From Rhodanobacteraceae bacterium ZG21-1 (GTDB lineage: Bacteria > Pseudomonadota > Gammaproteobacteria > Xanthomonadales > Rhodanobacteraceae), in assembly GCA_021390615.1 (NCBI GenBank), contig JAJEJU010000024.1:558001-622000 (forward strand): 64,000 bases of DNA, read 5' to 3'. Under the pieces are notes generated by a model, which did not search any database, was not told where the DNA came from, and saw nothing but the letters and a program-made list of their open reading frames with translations. Made by a program: the position numbers and the translations under genes. Positions 52,939 to 63,364 of this stretch are shown in pieces. Within the stretch, counting starts at the first letter, position 1, and every line of letters starts with the position of its first letter.

Positions 52939-54042
52939 TTACTGACCGCGCATGCGGCCCTGGAAGCGGGTGCCGCCATTGCCCATGTGCGGCAGCTTGA
53001 TCTTGCCGATGGCGTTGATGCGCTCTTCGGCGAGACGGTCGGCAGCCAGGTAGGTCGGCACATTCTCGTTCTTGCTGATCTCGAAGATGCGTCCCAGGTT
53101 GTAGTAGATCGTGCGCATCATGCGCATGGCGCGCTCGCGGTTGTAGCCGTCGATTTCCAGCGACACGTTCATCACGCCGCCCGCGTTCACCGCGTAGTCC
53201 GGCGCGTACAGCACGCCGCGGCGCTGCAGCTCGTCGCCGATGGCGTTGTTGGCCAGCTGGTTGTTGGCGGCGCCGCAGATGATCTTGGCCTTGATGCGGT
53301 CGATGGTCTGCTCGTTCACCGTACCGCCCAGCGCGCACGGCGAGTACACGTCGGCGTCGACGTCGTAGATCTCGTCCAGGCCCACCGCCTCGCAGCCCAG
53401 CTCGTCCACGCAGCGCTGCACCGCATCCTTGTTGATGTCGGTGACGAACACCTTGGCGCCCTGTTCGCGCAGCAGCTTGATGAACTCGCTGCCGACGTGG
53501 CCGGCGCCCTGCACGGCGAAGCTGTACTTGCCCACGTCCTCATTGCCGTGGCGGAAGTTCAGCGCCGCCATCAGGCCCTGCAGGGTGCCGTAGGCGGTGA
53601 ACGGCGAGGGATCGCCCGAGCCGCCGTGCACCTGGTGCACGCCGGTGACGTACTCGGTCTCGCGGAACACGTATTCCATGTCGTTGACGTCGATGCCGAC
53701 GTCTTCGGCGGTGATATAGCGGCCGTTGAGCGAATTGACGAAGCGGCCGAAGGCACGGAACAGCGCCTCGGACTTGTCCTTGCTCGGATCGCCGATGATC
53801 ACCGCCTTGCCGCCGCCCAGGTTCAGGCCGGCCACGGCGTTCTTGTAGGTCATGCCGCGCGACAGGCGCAGCACGTCGTTCACCGCGTCCTGCTCGCTCT
53901 TGTACGGCCACATGCGCAGGCCGCCCAGCGCGGGGCCCAGCACGGTGTTGTGGATCGCGATGATGGCCTTCAGGCCGGCGTCCTGGTTCTGGCAGAACAC
54001 CACTTCTTCGTGGCCGGTATGGGCGATGGTTTCGAAAATCAT
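52939..54042 (-). CDS. Leucine dehydrogenase (Glu/Leu/Phe/Val family)
   Basis: 367-residue NAD-dependent amino acid dehydrogenase that should oxidatively deaminate leucine (also valine, isoleucine) to the 2-oxo acid. Active-site residues align with Lysinibacillus leucine dehydrogenase: K67 (SRGMTYKNAV), K79 (GLNLGGGKAVI) and D114 (TAEDVGIDV), with the Rossmann loop VQGAGHVG. Start 54042 matches the family N-terminus and has GGAG, though spaced 11 nt. It could feed the leucine catabolic genes at 3-31 kb; the branched-chain keto acid dehydrogenase is not in the window. Confidence 0.92.
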   Translation of the reverse strand: MIFETIAHTGHEEVVFCQNQDAGLKAIIAIHNTVLGPALGGLRMWPYKSEQDAVNDVLRLSRGMTYKNAVAGLNLGGGKAVIIGDPSKDKSEALFRAFGRFVNSLNGRYITAEDVGIDVNDMEYVFRETEYVTGVHQVHGGSGDPSPFTAYGTLQGLMAALNFRHGNEDVGKYSFAVQGAGHVGSEFIKLLREQGAKVFVTDINKDAVQRCVDELGCEAVGLDEIYDVDADVYSPCALGGTVNEQTIDRIKAKIICGAANNQLANNAIGDELQRRGVLYAPDYAVNAGGVMNVSLEIDGYNRERAMRMMRTIYYNLGRIFEISKNENVPTYLAADRLAEERINAIGKIKLPHMGNGGTRFQGRMRGQ

Positions 54043-54249
54043 TGGAACGGTGACTCCATTTTTTGACGGTGCCGGCAGCCGGCACGGCGGGGATGGGAGC
54101 GAGGGGCGACGCGCTCCGGCTCGACGGCCGGGGGCATGCGCATGGTGATGTCGCGCCCGGAGCGGCCGGGCAGTCAAAATTGGCGCGCAGTCTAGTACGT
54201 CATCGCCGGGGTTGGGTGTTGCGCCGCAGCAGGCGCGTTGCGGTGCGGG

Positions 54250-55122
54250 TCAGCCAGGGCCGATCGGATTGGGCGACAGGTGCTCGGCGCCCTCCAGGCG
54301 CATGCGCACGCCTTTAGGCGCGAACACCGCATACGGCAGCGCATGCTGCAGGCCGGCCGGGTAGTTGCCGCGGTAGATCTTGTAGCCGTGGTGCGTGAGG
54401 GTGGAGTTGGCGTCCGCGTAGATGCGTCCGCCCAGTGCCCGCCACAGCTGGCAGAAGCTGTAGTCCTCGGACAGGTAGCGCAGGGTCTGTGGGTCCACGC
54501 CGACGTCGAAGAAGCGGTAGTGCAGGCCGCGATCGATCACGCCGGGGCTGTCCGGTACGTAGCGATGGTCCGGGTAGGCCTGGATCATGCGCTCGAACAC
54601 GTTGCGCTTGATCAGCATGAAGCCGGTGGGCGCCTGATCCACCTCCATGAAGCCGTCCGGCTGGACGGTCACGACGAGCTCGCTGCCATCCGCCGGCGCA
54701 TCGGTGTTGACGGTGTAATAGGTGTAGCTCGCCTCGAAGCTCTGCTGGGTGGTGCCGGCAGGCACGCCGCCCTCGGGCCAGTTCTCGCGCTTGAGCGGAT
54801 AGACCCCCGCGCAGACCTCGTAGCCGGAACTCAGCAGGCGGAACGCGGCTTCCGCCGAAAAGCCGATGTCGGCATCGATCCAGAACAGATGGGTGTAGTC
54901 CGGGTTGGCCAGGAATTCCGCCACGCAGTTGTTGCGCGCGCGGGTGATCAGGCTCTCGCCCTGATGCAGCTGGGCCTGAATGCGCAGCCCGACCTGCATC
55001 GCCGCGTTGCTGAAATTGAGCATCGACAGCACGTAGTTGTGGAAGTACTTGCCGTCGTGGCTGGGCGTCGCGATCAGCGGGTAGACGTTGCGCAGGTCGA
55101 CGGGCGAGGGCGTGGATTCCAT
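54250..55122 (-). CDS. Glycosyltransferase-like protein
   Basis: 290 residues. LIATPSHDGKY starts the domain, and THLFWIDADIGFS carries a DxD-type metal motif embedded in a GT-A-like strand order; FMLIKRNVFERMI and EDYSFCQLWRALGG follow. The layout resembles family 2 or Anp1-type transferases. There are no membrane helices. Substrate unknown; neighbours offer no pathway. Confidence 0.7.
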   Translation of the reverse strand: MESTPSPVDLRNVYPLIATPSHDGKYFHNYVLSMLNFSNAAMQVGLRIQAQLHQGESLITRARNNCVAEFLANPDYTHLFWIDADIGFSAEAAFRLLSSGYEVCAGVYPLKRENWPEGGVPAGTTQQSFEASYTYYTVNTDAPADGSELVVTVQPDGFMEVDQAPTGFMLIKRNVFERMIQAYPDHRYVPDSPGVIDRGLHYRFFDVGVDPQTLRYLSEDYSFCQLWRALGGRIYADANSTLTHHGYKIYRGNYPAGLQHALPYAVFAPKGVRMRLEGAEHLSPNPIGPG

Positions 55123-55326
55123 GGTCGGGCGGCTCCTGGGCGGTGCAATGGCGCGTGGCCGCGCAAGAGGCGGCCCCGGACGAGGGACGGCAGCGAAGAT
55201 AGTAACCGCCGTGAACCCCGGCATGGGGCGATGCCGGCAGCACCCCGGCGCGCCCGGTACCCAGATACGACATGCCCCGCCGGAGCGGGACATGTCGGTC
55301 GAGCGGTGGCGCGGGATGCGCCGGGT

Positions 55327-55674
55327 TCAGCCGGAGATCCAGATGCCGGCGTGCCAGTGCCAGCCGTCGGGGCGGCGCTCCCAGTGCGGATGCACGTAGT
55401 GATAGCCCGGACGCACCACTTCCCAATGGCCAGGCATGGCGACGTAGCGCGCGCCGTCCCAGCGCCAGTAGCCGCGGGCCCAGACGTAGCCTGGCCGGCG
55501 GGCCGGCTCCACTTCGACCACCTGCACCGGCGGCGGCTGCGGTGCGACCACCTCCACATATTCGCGCTGCACCGGGCGTTCGACCACGACCGGCCGGTCG
55601 TGCACGACGCGCTCTTCGACACAGCCGGAAAGCATCGCGACGGCCGCGACCATACCCACATAGCGCAACAACAT
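55327..55674 (-). CDS. YXWGXW-repeat lipoprotein
   Basis: 115 residues. Lipobox MLSGC (Cys18) follows a short hydrophobic leader. A Val/Pro-rich linker leads to three Trp/Tyr-rich repeats (GYVWARGYWRWDG, GHWEVVRPGYHYV, HWERRPDGWHWH), the YXWGXW pattern of small proteobacterial envelope proteins of unknown function. A related non-lipidated protein is encoded next to it. Confidence 0.88.
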   Translation of the reverse strand: MLLRYVGMVAAVAMLSGCVEERVVHDRPVVVERPVQREYVEVVAPQPPPVQVVEVEPARRPGYVWARGYWRWDGARYVAMPGHWEVVRPGYHYVHPHWERRPDGWHWHAGIWISG

Positions 55675-55791
55675 GTTTACCCCCTCGAGTGGATGGAACG
55701 TTTGGGTTCCGGATGATGTGCGAGTAATTCACGCCCACGCTTTCCTGCGACTTTCGCCGGCCGCAGGAAGCGCGGCGTGGTTGCTGACGGT

Positions 55792-56118
55792 TCAGCGGCC
55801 CCAGCCGCCGGGGTAAAAGCGATAACCGTGGCCGTAAGGCACCCAGCGCGCCGGCCGGTAGATGTAGCCGCGGCGGGCCGGAACCCAGTAGCCGCCAGCC
55901 CAGATGTGGCGGTGCGCATAGGCGTCCCAGCGCCAGTAGCCCGGCGCCCACACGTAGCCGACACGCGGCGGCGGCACGCGCTCGAAGCGCGGCGGCGGCG
56001 GCGCCATGCCGACGTTGACGAGGACTTCGCCCGCGGCGGCCGGCGGGTTATAGCTCAGGCCGGCGAAGGCCAGGCCAAGGCCGGCGAGCAGGGCCAGTTT
56101 CTGAGTGATGTGCTTCAT
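55792..56118 (-). CDS. YXWGXW-repeat exported protein
   Basis: 108 residues with a cleavable signal peptide (about 1-29, ending PPAAAG). The mature chain has Tyr/Trp-rich repeats (GYVWAPGYWRWDA, IWAGGYWVPARRGYIY, WVPYGHGYRFYPGGW), again the YXWGXW type. It probably arose by duplication with the neighbouring lipoprotein; the two are 117 bp apart. ATG 56118 has GGAG upstream. Confidence 0.88.
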   Translation of the reverse strand: MKHITQKLALLAGLGLAFAGLSYNPPAAAGEVLVNVGMAPPPPRFERVPPPRVGYVWAPGYWRWDAYAHRHIWAGGYWVPARRGYIYRPARWVPYGHGYRFYPGGWGR

Positions 56119-56407
56119 GGAGGGTCTCCGACACCGCGACATGCGGCTGAGCGTAAAAAACGACGAAGGCGGCCACTTGTTGACGTGCCCGTGCGATCCG
56201 TTCAGCCCGCGTCCGGACTGGCCGCCCGCGGGTTCTTGCGGCTGCCGGGATCATGGGTGAAGACCGGGCGCAAAAAACCACTGCGGTCATCGACATGCGG
56301 TTGAAGTGCGTTATGCTGCAATGCAATAAAAGCTCGCCTGCGAGATAGCCTGCAGGCCTTCATGTGCGCCCCATTACCCGACGCCACGTCTCCTGGAGTC
56401 CGCAGCC

Positions 56408-57349
56408 ATGAATCGTCCATCCGTCGCACAGCCTCGCGCTTCTTCCTCGGCCGGTACGGTCGCGCGGCTCAAGCTGGGCACCTTGCGTGCCGGCTTCGTG
56501 CTGGGTGGCCGGCTGGCCCCGCAGCGTACCGTGCGCCGCGCCGCGCGCCTGTTCGCCACGCCCTTCGCCAGCAGCCGCAGCCGTGCGCGCAACGCCCAAC
56601 CCGATCCGGCCATGCAGCGCGAGACGCTGCGCCTGGGCGGCGAAAGCATCGCCGTCTACCGCTGGGGCGATCCGGCTGCGCAGCCGTATGCCTTGCTGGC
56701 GCACGGCTGGTCCAGCTTCGGCCTGCGCTACCTGCCGTGGGTGCCGCATCTGCGCGCCCTGGGCTATGCGGTGATCGCGTTCGACCAGCCGGGCCACGGC
56801 TTCAGCAGCGGCCGCTACTGCACCTTGCCGGACTTCGTCGACACCTTGAGCGAGCTTGGCCGTCGTCACGGCCCCGCTGCGCTGGCGATCGGCCATTCGC
56901 TGGGCGCCGCCGCGCTGACCCTGGCCCAGGACGAGGCCTGGCATGCGCGTCGGCTGGTGCTGCTGGCGCCGGTGGCCGACATGGTCGCCGCCACCGATCG
57001 CTTCTTCCGCCAGGTGCGGCTGGGGCCGCATCTGCGCAAGCCGTTCTTCGCCTGGCACGAACAACACACCGGCGTGCATCCGCAGGATCTACAGGTGCAT
57101 CGCCATCTACCCGCGCTGGGCCAGGCCGGCCTGATCGTGCACGACCTGGACGATCACGAGGTGCCGTGGGAAGAGGGCGAGCGCTATGCCCGCCACTGGA
57201 CCGCCTCGCGCCTGCTCACCACTCAGGGCCTGGGGCATCACCGTGTGGTCGATGCGCCGGAGGTGATCGAGGCCTCGCTGGCCTTTCTGCGCGGCGAGCC
57301 GGTGGGCAACCGGGTGGTGAGCAGCCCGAATCTCGCCTTCGGCCTCTGA
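56408..57349 (+). CDS. Alpha/beta hydrolase
   Basis: 313 residues. After about 70 basic/low-complexity residues the hydrolase fold begins (YALLAHGWSSFG oxyanion segment), with nucleophile S164 in AIGHSLGAAAL, acid near D248/D249 (HDLDDHEVP) and H277 in GLGHHRVV. An esterase or lipase role is possible; the substrate is unknown. The N-terminal extension is unusual and could target or anchor the protein. It stands alone, convergent with the ketosynthase gene. Confidence 0.87.
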   Translation: MNRPSVAQPRASSSAGTVARLKLGTLRAGFVLGGRLAPQRTVRRAARLFATPFASSRSRARNAQPDPAMQRETLRLGGESIAVYRWGDPAAQPYALLAHGWSSFGLRYLPWVPHLRALGYAVIAFDQPGHGFSSGRYCTLPDFVDTLSELGRRHGPAALAIGHSLGAAALTLAQDEAWHARRLVLLAPVADMVAATDRFFRQVRLGPHLRKPFFAWHEQHTGVHPQDLQVHRHLPALGQAGLIVHDLDDHEVPWEEGERYARHWTASRLLTTQGLGHHRVVDAPEVIEASLAFLRGEPVGNRVVSSPNLAFGL

Positions 57350-57526
57350 GCAGGCGCGCGTCCCGTTGCAGGGGGCAGAAGGGCTCGGTGTCGATGTGTT
57401 CCGGAGCGAAGGCATCCGGCGCGCGGCCGATTCGCTCGTGCGATCACACGGGGCAGCGACCTGTTCTCCGCCTGCAGCGTGCCACGCAAGCGCTAGCCAG
57501 CGTGGCCCCTGGAATTGTGTTGCCGC

Positions 57527-59395
57527 TTACTCCGCACCTGGCCAGCAGTGGCGCTCGGCCATGCTCAGCGCCAGCCGTTCGCCCAGGCGATAGCCGCGCT
57601 CGCGCCGTTCGCGCTCGGCGCGCAGCTGCGGCCAGCGCTCGAGGTAGGCGGCCAGCACGGCGGGATCGAGCTGGTAGCGGGCAAAGGCTTCCGCGTGCGC
57701 CGAACGCAACGCGATGGCGCCGTTGTAGCCGCCGAAGCCCTGGGTGGCGCACAGCGCGCCGCCGTCGGCGTTGCCCTGCCAGGGCGCGGCCTGCAGCTTG
57801 AACGCCTGCGCCACGTCGGCCAGTTCGGGGTCGAGTCGGCGCAAGGTCGGCACGCCCGGTGCGGTGCGGCCCAGTACGTATTGCAGCGCCTGCGAGATCG
57901 CCTTCAGGCCGGTTTCGCCCATGCTGTGGCCATCGCCCAGAGCCTTCGGCGTGCCCACCGCCATCGGCGGCAGCGTGCCTTTGAAGCCTTGCCGTAGCGC
58001 GGCGTTGCTGCGTCCGGCGCTGGCCGTGGTGAGGTCGGTCTTGGAGTTGGTGCGGGTGCCGGTGGCGTGCGCGACCAGGTAGTCGAAATCGGCCACGCCG
58101 TAGCCGTGTGCCTGATGCGCCATGTCCAGCGCGTGCACGATGGCGTTCTCGCCGCCGAAGCCGACGCCGGCGAAGTGCGCCTTGCCGCCAGCCTCGCCGC
58201 TCTGGCCCCAGCCGACGATGATCGAGGTGATATCGAGGAAGTTGCGCAGGGCGAAGTCCAGCGTGGTGACCAGCACGCCCGAGCCGGCGTGGCCGACCAC
58301 GGTGCCGTTGGCGTCGAGGTCGAACGGCGCCAGCGACTCGCCCACGCCGCGCTGTTCGTGCGGCCCGCGCGCGGCATTCGCCTCGGCCAGCTTGGCGCTG
58401 GTCATCATGGCGCCGCCGCCGAAGGCGTCGAGGATGCCGAAGCGCGGCTGCAGCGCGGCATCGGCGGCGCACAGCAAGGCCATCTGCGGACGCTGGAAAC
58501 CGGGGTAGTCGAACAGCAGCTGCGGCGCGACATCGCAGAACGCGATCAGGCTGGAGGCGCAGGCGCCCACCGCGGTGAGCGGGCTCTGCGGCACGCGCTG
58601 GTAGCCCGGGTCGTCGGAGTGCAGCGAATCGCGCAGGGCCGGATTTTTCAGGGTGCGGCTCAGGCTGTAGGACGGCGCCAGCATGGTCGAGACCAGGGCG
58701 GGCCCGTGCGAACCCAGCGAGTTGGCCAGGCGCACCGCGAAGCGGTCGCGCGGCTCGCCGCCGGGCGGGGGTGGCGCGTCGGGACGCAGCCACTGCGCCA
58801 GCGCGTCCATGCCGCCGAACGCGGTGGCCGCGGCGACGCGGAAGCCGTAGGGGTTGCGGATCAGTTCGGACAGCGGCTGCGGCAGGCCGGCCAGCGCGCC
58901 CAGCGCGCCGTAGGCGAACAGTTGCGACTGCAGCGAGGGCCCCAGCAGCGGATCGTCCTGGAACAGGCCGTACATGTCCTTCAGCGCGGACTCGCGGATG
59001 TCGCTGTAGCCCAGGCCGGCGAGTCGGCGCAGGCCACCGTTCTCCAGGTCGTGCGGCAGCGGCGCGGCGATGTCGGTCACCGTCTGGTTCGGCGCCAGCA
59101 GCGCCGGATCGATACGGCGGATGCCCAGGCCGGCACGCAGCTGGCTGCCGTGGCGTGCCTCGATCTCGGCCAGGCTGGCCGGCTGGCCGGCCAGTTCGCC
59201 GCGGGTCCAGCGCATGCCGGGCGTCGCGTCATGCAGGCTGGCCGGGTCGAAGGCGATCAGGCCGGCGTCGAAGGCCGCCAGGGCGATGAAATCTTCGCTG
59301 CCGCGCACCAGCGCCTGATAGGTCTCGGTACTGCCTACCGCCGACATCGTGCACGGCGTACCGACCGTAACCAGCACCTGATGGCCGTTCAACAT
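57527..59395 (-). CDS. Long divergent stand-alone beta-ketoacyl synthase
   Basis: 622 residues, about 200 more than a FabF-type enzyme. The ketosynthase triad is recognisable: C279 (TAVGACASSLIAF), H443 (VAHATGTRTNSKTD) and H490 (LGDGHSMGETGLKA), and FGGYNGAI ends the core. The extra residues are mainly an N-terminal region (to about 265) without a known domain. ATG 59395 is preceded by GGGAA; an in-frame extension upstream is not supported. No ACP, reductase or dehydratase is adjacent, so its substrate and carrier are unknown. The pigment cluster ends 8 kb away. Confidence 0.85.
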   Translation of the reverse strand: MLNGHQVLVTVGTPCTMSAVGSTETYQALVRGSEDFIALAAFDAGLIAFDPASLHDATPGMRWTRGELAGQPASLAEIEARHGSQLRAGLGIRRIDPALLAPNQTVTDIAAPLPHDLENGGLRRLAGLGYSDIRESALKDMYGLFQDDPLLGPSLQSQLFAYGALGALAGLPQPLSELIRNPYGFRVAAATAFGGMDALAQWLRPDAPPPPGGEPRDRFAVRLANSLGSHGPALVSTMLAPSYSLSRTLKNPALRDSLHSDDPGYQRVPQSPLTAVGACASSLIAFCDVAPQLLFDYPGFQRPQMALLCAADAALQPRFGILDAFGGGAMMTSAKLAEANAARGPHEQRGVGESLAPFDLDANGTVVGHAGSGVLVTTLDFALRNFLDITSIIVGWGQSGEAGGKAHFAGVGFGGENAIVHALDMAHQAHGYGVADFDYLVAHATGTRTNSKTDLTTASAGRSNAALRQGFKGTLPPMAVGTPKALGDGHSMGETGLKAISQALQYVLGRTAPGVPTLRRLDPELADVAQAFKLQAAPWQGNADGGALCATQGFGGYNGAIALRSAHAEAFARYQLDPAVLAAYLERWPQLRAERERRERGYRLGERLALSMAERHCWPGAE

Positions 59396-59853
59396 GGGGC
59401 ATTCCCGGCATGGCGCGGGCGGTGGCTCAAGGCCGGGCACGTGGCATCGGTGCCAGAAGGTCGCATCGTATGTCTCATCAAAGTTCGCTGTCTGCCGGGT
59501 GGCGTCCACGCAGGTGAGCGCAGCGCCGGTCGGCCGGGGGATCCGAAAGGGGGCATAGACTACTATTTCTTGCCGGCTTAGCAGCAGTGCATGGCGATAC
59601 GCCCGGGCTGGCCTCCGCCGGCCCCATCCTGCCGATGCCTCGCACAGCTTGTTCGTGTCGGCGCGGCTGCCGCCATGGCAGGGGCTGCGCGTGCCAGGGC
59701 TGGGCATGCGCGTATCCGCAAACTTCCGTTCCGGCGTCGATACAAGCGCCGCGTTTCCATGCGCATGCACCGTACGCATTGGTACGGGATGCCGAGCGGC
59801 CGTGGCCGATCCCCACTAGAATTGGGAGATCAAGCAACGAGGCTGAAGTCGCC
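59396..59853. other. Divergent promoter region between ketosynthase and icmF
   Basis: 458 bp without a credible gene. CCGTAC (59770-59775) and GTACGG (59782-59787) form a 6-bp inverted repeat around 6 nt, and TAGAAT at 59817-59822 is a good -10 hexamer for icmF with an operator-like site just upstream. No clear -35. Confidence 0.55.
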
Positions 59854-62800
59854 ATGAGCTCCCCTGCCAAGCATGTCCCCGCCGGCGCCGCGCAAACCGA
59901 AACCCATCCGCTGCGCTTCGTCACCGCGGCCAGCCTGTTCGACGGCCACGACGCGGCGATCAACATCATGCGCCGGATCATCCAGTCGCAGGGCGCCGAG
60001 GTGATCCACCTGGGCCACAACCGCTCGGTGGAGGACGTGGTGCGCGCCGCGCTGCAGGAAGACGCCGACGCCATCGCGCTGTCGTCCTACCAGGGCGGCC
60101 ACGTCGAGTACTTCAAGTACATGGTGGACATGCTGAAGGAGAAGGGCGCCGGTCACGTGCGTGTGTTCGGCGGCGGCGGGGGCACCATCACGCCGGAGGA
60201 AATCCGCGAGCTGCAGGCTTACGGGGTCGAGCGCATCTACCATCCGAACGACGGCATGAAGCTTGGCTTGGTCGAAATGATCGAGGACGTGATGCGCCGC
60301 GCCGGCGATGCCGCGCACGCGCGCGCGACGACCGAGCACGGCGTGCCCAAGGCCGACATCGGCGACGAGAACTCGATCGGCCGCATGCTCACCGCGATCG
60401 AGGAAGGCCGCCTCAGCGAGGCCGAGCTGGAACACCAGCGCAAGCAGTGGAAGCTGGCCGGCAAGCAGACCCCGGTGCTCGGCCTTACCGGCACTGGCGG
60501 CGCCGGCAAGTCCTCGGTGGTGGACGAGCTGCTGCTGCGCTTCCTGCACGCCTTCCCGCACATGCGCATCGCCGTGCTGGCGGTGGACCCGACCCGTCGC
60601 CGCAGCGGCGGTGCGCTGCTGGGCGACCGCATCCGCATGAATTCCCTGCGCAGCCATCGCGTGTACATGCGCTCGATGGCTACGCGTCGCCAGCACGCCG
60701 CCACCAGCGTGGTGCTGCACGACTGCATCGACTTCCTGAAGAGCCAGCCCTACGACCTGGTGATCGTGGAGACCGCCGGCATCGGCCAGAGCGATTCGGA
60801 AATCGTCGACCTGGTGGACTTCCCGGTCTACGTGATGACCAGCGACTACGGCGCGGCCAGCCAGCTGGAGAAGATCGACATGATCGACTTCGCCGAGCTG
60901 GTGGTGCTCAACAAGTTCGATAAGCGCGGCGCCGAGGACGCGCTGCGCGACGTGCGCAAGCAATGGAAGCGCAACCGCACCACGTTCGCGCTGAAGGACG
61001 ACGAGGTGCCGGTCTACCCGACCATCGCCAGCCAGTTCAACGACCCCGGCGTCACCTGGATGTTCGCCAACCTGTGCCGGCTGCTGCGCGACAAGCTGCA
61101 CCTGCCGGCGGAGAAATGGACGCCGCAGCTCGACACCTCGCTGAAGGAGCCGCGCGCCACCGTGCTGATCCCTGGCAATCGCGTGCGTTACCTGGCCGAG
61201 ATCGCCGAGCAGGGCCGCGCAGTCAACCAAGGCATCGCGCGCCAGGCCGAGTTCGCCAGCAAGGCGCAGCACTACTACGAGGCGCTGAAGGAGCTGGGCG
61301 ACGACAAGCTGCCGCGTCCGCTCGATCTCTACCAGTCCACCGACCTGCTGTCGCACATCGGCACCGATGCGCCGCATGCCGACCGCAGCCTGTTGACCCT
61401 GCGCCAGCGCTACAACGAGGCGCTGAAGGAACTCAGCCACGAGGCGATCGAGCAGCTGCGCGAGTGGCCGGCGCGCTTCCGCGAGGTGACCGAGGAAGTC
61501 AACGAATACAAGGTGCGCGACAAGACCATCCGGGTGGAGAACTACCGCGAATCGCTCAGCCACCAGAAGATTCCCAAGGTGGCGCCGCCAAAGTCGAAGG
61601 ACTGGGGCGAGCTGCTGAGCTTCCTCGGCCGCGAGAACCTGCCGGGTTACTACCCGTACACCGGCGGCGTGTATCCGTATCGCCGCAGCGGCGAGGATCC
61701 GACCCGCATGTTCGCCGGCGAGGGCACGCCCGAGCGCACCAATCGCCGCTTCCATTACCTGAGCCAGGGCGGCGCGGCCACGCGCCTGTCCACCGCCTTC
61801 GACTCGGTGACCCTGTACGGCGAAGACCCGGCGCCACGCCCGGACATCTACGGCAAGATCGGCAACTCCGGCGTCAACGTCGCCACCCTGGACGACATGA
61901 AGAAGCTGTACTCCGGCTTCGACCTCAGCGCGCCGACCAGCTCGGTGTCGATGACCATCAACGGCCCGGCGCCGATCATCCTGGCGATGTTCATGAACAC
62001 CGCCATCGACCAGAACGTGGAGAAGCATCTCAAGGCCGAGCCGGCGCGCTGGGCCGCCGCGCAAAAGCGCATCGAGGAGCTGTTCGCCGGCAAGCCGCGT
62101 CCGCAGTATTCGGGCGAGCTGCCCAAGGGCAACGAAGGGCTGGGCCTGGGCCTGCTCGGCGTCACCGGCAACCAGCTGGTGGATGCGGAAACCTATGCGC
62201 GGATCAAGCAAGAGACTCTGCAGAGCGTGCGCGGCACCGTGCAGGCCGATATCCTGAAGGAAGACCAGGCGCAGAACACCTGCATCTTCAGCACCGAATT
62301 CGCGCTGCGCATGATGGGCGACATCCAGCAGTACTTCGTCGACCACAAGGTGCGCAACTTCTACTCGGTGTCGATCTCCGGCTATCACATCGCCGAGGCT
62401 GGCGCGAACCCGATCAGCCAGCTCGCCTTCACCCTGTCCAACGGCTTCACCATCGTCGAGTACTACCTCGCGCGCGGCATGCACATCGACGACTTCGCAC
62501 CCAACCTGAGCTTCTTCTTCAGCAACGGCATGGACCCGGAGTACACCGTGATCGGCCGCGTGGCCCGCCGCATCTGGGCGCGCGCCATGCGTGAGCGCTA
62601 CGGCGCCAGCCCGCGCAGCCAGATGATGAAGTACCACATCCAGACCTCCGGGCGCTCGCTGCACGCGCAGGAAATCCAGTTCAACGACATCCGCACCACC
62701 TTGCAGGCGATGTACGCGCTGTTCGACAACTGCAACAGCCTGCACACCAACGCCTACGACGAGGCGATCACCACGCCCACCGAGGAGAGCGTGCGCCGCG

Positions 62801-63333
62801 CGGTGGCGATCCAGATGATCATCAACAAGGAACTGGGCCTCAACTTCAACGAGAACCCCTGGCAGGGCAGCTATATCGTCGACACCCTCACCGACCTGGT
62901 GGAGGAGGCGGTATACAAGGAATTCGAGGCGATCAGCGAGCGCGGCGGCGTGCTCGGCGCGATGGACACCATGTACCAGCGCGGAAAGATCCAGGAAGAG
63001 TCGATGTACTACGAGCACAAGAAGCACGACGGCAGCCTGCCGCTGATCGGCGTGAACACCTTCCTGCCCAAGGACCACGGTGGCGAGATCGCCACCGAGA
63101 TCGAACTGATCCGCTCCACCGAAGAAGAGAAGGGCCAGCAGATCACCAACGTGCAGGCCTACGGCCAGTCCCGCAACAGCCTGCTGCCCGAAAGCCTGCG
63201 CACCCTGCAGAACACCGCCCGCGAGCGGAAGAACGTGTTCGAACAGCTGATGGAAGCCGTGAAATACAACTCGCTGGGGCAGATCTCCCATGCGTTGTAT
63301 GAGGTGGGTGGGGAGTATCGGCGGAATATGTGA
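59854..63333 (+). CDS. icmF: Fused isobutyryl-CoA mutase IcmF
   Basis: 1,159-residue adenosylcobalamin-dependent mutase fused to its G-protein chaperone. The B12-binding domain is N-terminal with H32 in [11 protein letters not shown] (the usual final Gly of DxHxxG is Ala, as in other IcmF). The MeaI-like GTPase follows: P-loop GTGGAGKSS with K219. The mutase barrel starts at about 590. F620 in RMFAG replaces the Tyr found in methylmalonyl-CoA mutases, marking isobutyryl-/pivalyl-type specificity. It isomerises isobutyryl-CoA and butyryl-CoA, and in some species isovaleryl-CoA and pivalyl-CoA. Fits the branched-chain acyl-CoA theme of the window. Confidence 0.95.
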   Translation: MSSPAKHVPAGAAQTETHPLRFVTAASLFDGHDAAINIMRRIIQSQGAEVIHLGHNRSVEDVVRAALQEDADAIALSSYQGGHVEYFKYMVDMLKEKGAGHVRVFGGGGGTITPEEIRELQAYGVERIYHPNDGMKLGLVEMIEDVMRRAGDAAHARATTEHGVPKADIGDENSIGRMLTAIEEGRLSEAELEHQRKQWKLAGKQTPVLGLTGTGGAGKSSVVDELLLRFLHAFPHMRIAVLAVDPTRRRSGGALLGDRIRMNSLRSHRVYMRSMATRRQHAATSVVLHDCIDFLKSQPYDLVIVETAGIGQSDSEIVDLVDFPVYVMTSDYGAASQLEKIDMIDFAELVVLNKFDKRGAEDALRDVRKQWKRNRTTFALKDDEVPVYPTIASQFNDPGVTWMFANLCRLLRDKLHLPAEKWTPQLDTSLKEPRATVLIPGNRVRYLAEIAEQGRAVNQGIARQAEFASKAQHYYEALKELGDDKLPRPLDLYQSTDLLSHIGTDAPHADRSLLTLRQRYNEALKELSHEAIEQLREWPARFREVTEEVNEYKVRDKTIRVENYRESLSHQKIPKVAPPKSKDWGELLSFLGRENLPGYYPYTGGVYPYRRSGEDPTRMFAGEGTPERTNRRFHYLSQGGAATRLSTAFDSVTLYGEDPAPRPDIYGKIGNSGVNVATLDDMKKLYSGFDLSAPTSSVSMTINGPAPIILAMFMNTAIDQNVEKHLKAEPARWAAAQKRIEELFAGKPRPQYSGELPKGNEGLGLGLLGVTGNQLVDAETYARIKQETLQSVRGTVQADILKEDQAQNTCIFSTEFALRMMGDIQQYFVDHKVRNFYSVSISGYHIAEAGANPISQLAFTLSNGFTIVEYYLARGMHIDDFAPNLSFFFSNGMDPEYTVIGRVARRIWARAMRERYGASPRSQMMKYHIQTSGRSLHAQEIQFNDIRTTLQAMYALFDNCNSLHTNAYDEAITTPTEESVRRAVAIQMIINKELGLNFNENPWQGSYIVDTLTDLVEEAVYKEFEAISERGGVLGAMDTMYQRGKIQEESMYYEHKKHDGSLPLIGVNTFLPKDHGGEIATEIELIRSTEEEKGQQITNVQAYGQSRNSLLPESLRTLQNTARERKNVFEQLMEAVKYNSLGQISHALYEVGGEYRRNM

Positions 63334-63364
63334 CGTCGAAATCAAGCGATGGGGAGGTGCTTTT

